Positions 52,356 through 64,000 of a stretch of DNA of 64,000 nucleotides are shown piece by piece. Numbering within the stretch: the stretch's first letter is position 1; every line of letters starts with the position of its first letter. Location: NCBI GenBank assembly GCA_036785325.1, contig JAXIVH010000002.1, positions 12,875,856 to 12,939,855 of the forward strand, read 5' to 3'. The DNA is from Urophycis tenuis. Its lineage: Eukaryota > Chordata > Actinopteri > Gadiformes > Phycidae. The notes beneath the pieces were generated by a model. It was given only the letters and a program-made list of their open reading frames with translations, searched no databases and was not told the origin of the DNA. Made by a program: the position numbers and the translations under genes.

Positions 52356-52957
52356 CTAGTGCTTTGGTGTCTTCTTTTATCTCTCAATACCAAATCATGT
52401 CTGCTTGTTTAAATGATTTCTATGGCATTGAAAGAGGTCAGCCGAGAACTTAAACTTAGTTTGGAATTTTGGACATAGGACCTCATTTACAAGTTAGCCA
52501 GTGTGTTATTTATCATTGATCAGATTTCATTCAGTCCTTCTAGTTGCAGAGTTACCTGGTGCTGGGCTAGCGCAAGTCAAAGGTTTCTGCTAGCCTGCTA
52601 ATAAAAACAGTCAGTAATTTTGTTGAAAACGTCTCCAATGATAAATAACACACTGGCTAACTTGGAAATGAGGTCCTATGTCCAAAATTCCAAACTACCC
52701 CTTTATGTTGAGGCTTTTCTGAATGACTCCCGGTCTGAAAGTTCAGTCCCGGTCCTCGTTTTCAATGCTTGTAACAATGGACAACTTCAACCCAACCAGC
52801 GGATACGCTTGGCACCCTAAGGACCGACTAAACCCTGACTTGAGACCCTAACTTAAAACATCTGCATTCCCCTGGTTTCACAGCAGGCCTCCAATCAGGA
52901 GTCATCTCGAAGTTCTACCTCATCCGAGTGCCAGTTAACACACACACACACACACAC
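52356..52957. other. Intergenic gap between convergent 3' ends
   Basis: About 600 bp. It contains the foldback element at 52457-52697 and ends in a CA run at 52937-52960. No gene was seen. Confidence 0.5.
52457..52697. mobile_element. Small foldback (MITE-like) element between ncald and grhl2
   Basis: Arms of 62 bp, 52457-52518 and 52636-52697, are inverted complements with a single clear mismatch. Each includes TAGTTTGGAATTTTGGACAT and GCCAGTGTGTTATTTATCAT. The 117-bp centre has no open frame. Such near-identity of the arms indicates recent insertion or gene-conversion maintenance. No target duplication could be defined. Confidence 0.8.
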
Positions 52958-53487
52958 ACATCGATAAAACTTCATTTAATTTAACCCTCAGAATATATAT
53001 GCGTACAAAACCATATTTGGAAGAGAACAAGCGATGAACACGTGACAACGCGACAGGAAGTGAGGATCAGGAGCAGGGATCCATTTGAAACCAGGAAGTG
53101 GCTACATGGGCTGGGCTGGGCTTCTGTCACCAGACGGATCCATGTCTTGGAACGTCACAAAAAAGAAAAAACAATGGCTAAAAAAAAAAAGAAAAATAAA
53201 AAGCCTTGCATACAAATCCAGCAGGCCAGTACAAAAGTCAGTGAGCGCCGGCCACATTATCGACGATCCACAACACACTCTGGAGGGCTTCTCCAGATAA
53301 ACACCCGACACATTCATCACTCCATTTCCTGACGACATGCGTCCACGCATACATTTTAAAAGACTTCTGCAGGGGACACCGTGGCTTTCTCCAAGTGAAA
53401 TGTCTGAACCGAAATTAGATGCGTGCTTGTGTGGTTTCATGTGGTGATGGGGAGGGTCTGGTTGCAGTCCAATTCCTCTCCGGCCCG
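52958..53487 (-). other. grhl2: grhl2 3' untranslated region
   Basis: From the TAA at 53490-53488 to the putative cleavage region near 52960. No coding content. A T-rich stretch (A-rich on +) lies at 53158-53206. Confidence 0.5.
52975..52980 (-). terminator. grhl2: Putative grhl2 poly(A) signal (ATTAAA on - strand)
   Basis: On the - strand ATTAAATGAAGTTTTATCGA is followed directly by a pure GT run (52937-52960), a textbook GT-rich downstream element. The signal lies about 510 bp past the stop codon. The exact cleavage site is unknown. Confidence 0.5.
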
Positions 53488-62694
<9,207 letters not shown>

Positions 62695-62927
62695 GTTGTC
62701 CTCGGATCTCTCCAGCCTGGTTTCAGAAACTGGCCTTTCTAGTTTGCGCAGGTGACTTATGAGTGAGTCGGACGGAGATGACACAGAGATTATCCGGGGC
62801 TTCGCCCAACGTGTTCTCCAAACTCCAACAATTGATTCAACTATTTGGAGTAGGCCTAACTCCCAGCACATACATTTATCTTAAGTTAACAGCCACGGAT
62901 ATGCCGACTGCACACGATCGCAAGTTT
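62695..62927 (-). promoter_or_regulatory. grhl2 5' UTR and proximal promoter region
   Basis: Short region between the start codon and repeat copy B. No TATA box stands out. A CCAAT-type motif (ATTGG on +) lies further out at 63374-63378. Confidence 0.35.
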
Positions 62928-63300
62928 GGTAACCTCGTCCCCAGGAATTCTCGTCCCCCGACGGAACGCCAGGAACGGAATGCACAAATTGAGCGTTTTC
63001 GGCGAGAGCGAGGGCGGGACTTTGTATTGGTTTTGCGGCAAGAGAGGGGACGTCAATACAATATCCGTTTCCGTTACAAGTTTTGGTTATTACTTCATTT
63101 TATGTAAGGACTCAATCTTTATTCTCATTTTAGTTGTAGTTGTTCTTCTTCTTCTTCTTTTTCTTCTTTTGAGATTACTTTTCTTATATCTCCAGGACTG
63201 TTTACTGGCGTACACAGACAACCGGAAGTGATATACTTGAAATTGCGTTGCGGTAGACCGGGATAACGCTACAATCCAGGGTCATAGCTCAGCCTACACG
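62928..63300. repeat. Dispersed repeat family B, copy 2, upstream of grhl2
   Basis: Co-linear with 4205-4560 in the same orientation, including ATATCCGTTTCCGTT, GGCGTACACAG and GACCGGGATAACGCTACAAT. It starts only about 235 bp upstream of the grhl2 start codon. Confidence 0.65.
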
Positions 63301-64000
63301 TTCAGTGCAAAATCCAGGTACGTTTCGTGCGCCTGGGGAGAATGTAAACAAGGAAACGAATCTCTCGCTGCTTATTGGTCAGACGCTCCTTGACGTGTCC
63401 GGCTTTGCATTACATCAACTGTATTCGATGAGGAGACTCCAATAGGCTATATCAAATTACATTAAATTGATTCAGTTCTACGAAAACGCTCGCTCTACGC
63501 AACATTAAAAAAAAAATCAGATTCAAGTTAAACATGCAAAAGCTAATAGTGAGCAAAATAATATACTTTAAAACTTTACCAAAATATATATTATTCTGAA
63601 TTACATTCCTAAAGGCGACAAAATATCCCATTGAAATATCTAGTAGGCCCTATATAGGCTACTTTCAAAATATGTGGATATTGGATATTGGTCTAACGTA
63701 AAAAAGCAAAACACAACCCAGAAGTCGAGCCGTGGGATGCTGCGACTTTAGTCTTGTCTACACTGACACCTGGAGGCACGATGGCTCTCCGGTAGAGTTG
63801 AACTACAACATCATCTTGGGTTGATTTAGGGTTTCTTTTGAACAGCAGTAGCCTACATGGTGGCGGTGTGTGGGTTTAGGTTCACGTCGTTCTCCATATG
63901 TACTGTTGTTTACATCAAAACAAAGCCACGCAACCCCTTTTGTCAGACGAGGTGAGTCAAAGCACCCATTCATGTGGCCATGCGGACTGGAGCTTTTATC
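63301..64000. other. grhl2 upstream flank; nothing recognised
   Basis: AT-rich towards 63430-63700 with a short A-run. No exon, tRNA or repeat family was recognised. It may hold distal promoter elements of grhl2 (CCAAT-like motif at 63374). Confidence 0.4.

Overview
This is vertebrate nuclear DNA, almost certainly from a ray-finned (teleost) fish. It has split genes with GT-AG introns. It also holds two tRNA-derived SINEs whose 3' tail is the stem-loop sequence typical of teleost SINEs and L2-type LINEs, very abundant CA, CT and TAA microsatellites, and many unusually long G or C homopolymers. Nothing in it looks bacterial, viral or plasmid-like.

Only two protein-coding genes can be supported, and they are convergent. 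On the + strand is ncald (neurocalcin delta), a 193-residue calcium sensor of the hippocalcin/VILIP group. Its three coding exons are 40865-41242, 46701-46806 and 49036-49133. A candidate non-coding first exon with a CRE-containing promoter lies near 23.7-24.1 kb, and the 3' UTR runs to about 52.35 kb. On the - strand is a grainyhead-like 2 gene (grhl2), with 15 coding exons between 62694 and 53488 that join in phase to a 661-residue protein. Its 3' UTR ends near 52.96 kb. The two mRNAs end about 600 bp apart, and a small foldback element lies between them. The GRHL2-NCALD tail-to-tail arrangement is, from memory, the same as on human 8q22.3, which supports both identifications.

Layout: 1-23.7 kb is upstream flank without recognisable genes, with two dispersed repeat families, one SINE, AT-rich blocks that might be conserved regulatory DNA, and many simple repeats. 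23.7-40.84 kb is the putative first intron of ncald, with a second SINE, CpG-rich segments and several minisatellites. 40.84-52.35 kb is the ncald body. 52.96-62.69 kb is grhl2. 62.7-64 kb is the grhl2 5' flank, which holds a copy of one dispersed repeat family.

The two genes do not form a pathway. Ncald is a myristoylated neuronal Ca2+ switch protein, and grhl2 is an epithelial transcription factor. The most notable signals are at splice sites. Two ncald acceptors sit at the end of long minisatellites that contain no AG dinucleotide (842 and 334 nt). One ncald donor is followed after four bases by 28 consecutive Gs. One grhl2 donor is GT followed by 15 Ts. I did not find a convincing undescribed biological system; the findings are mostly repeat-architecture and splice-site observations.
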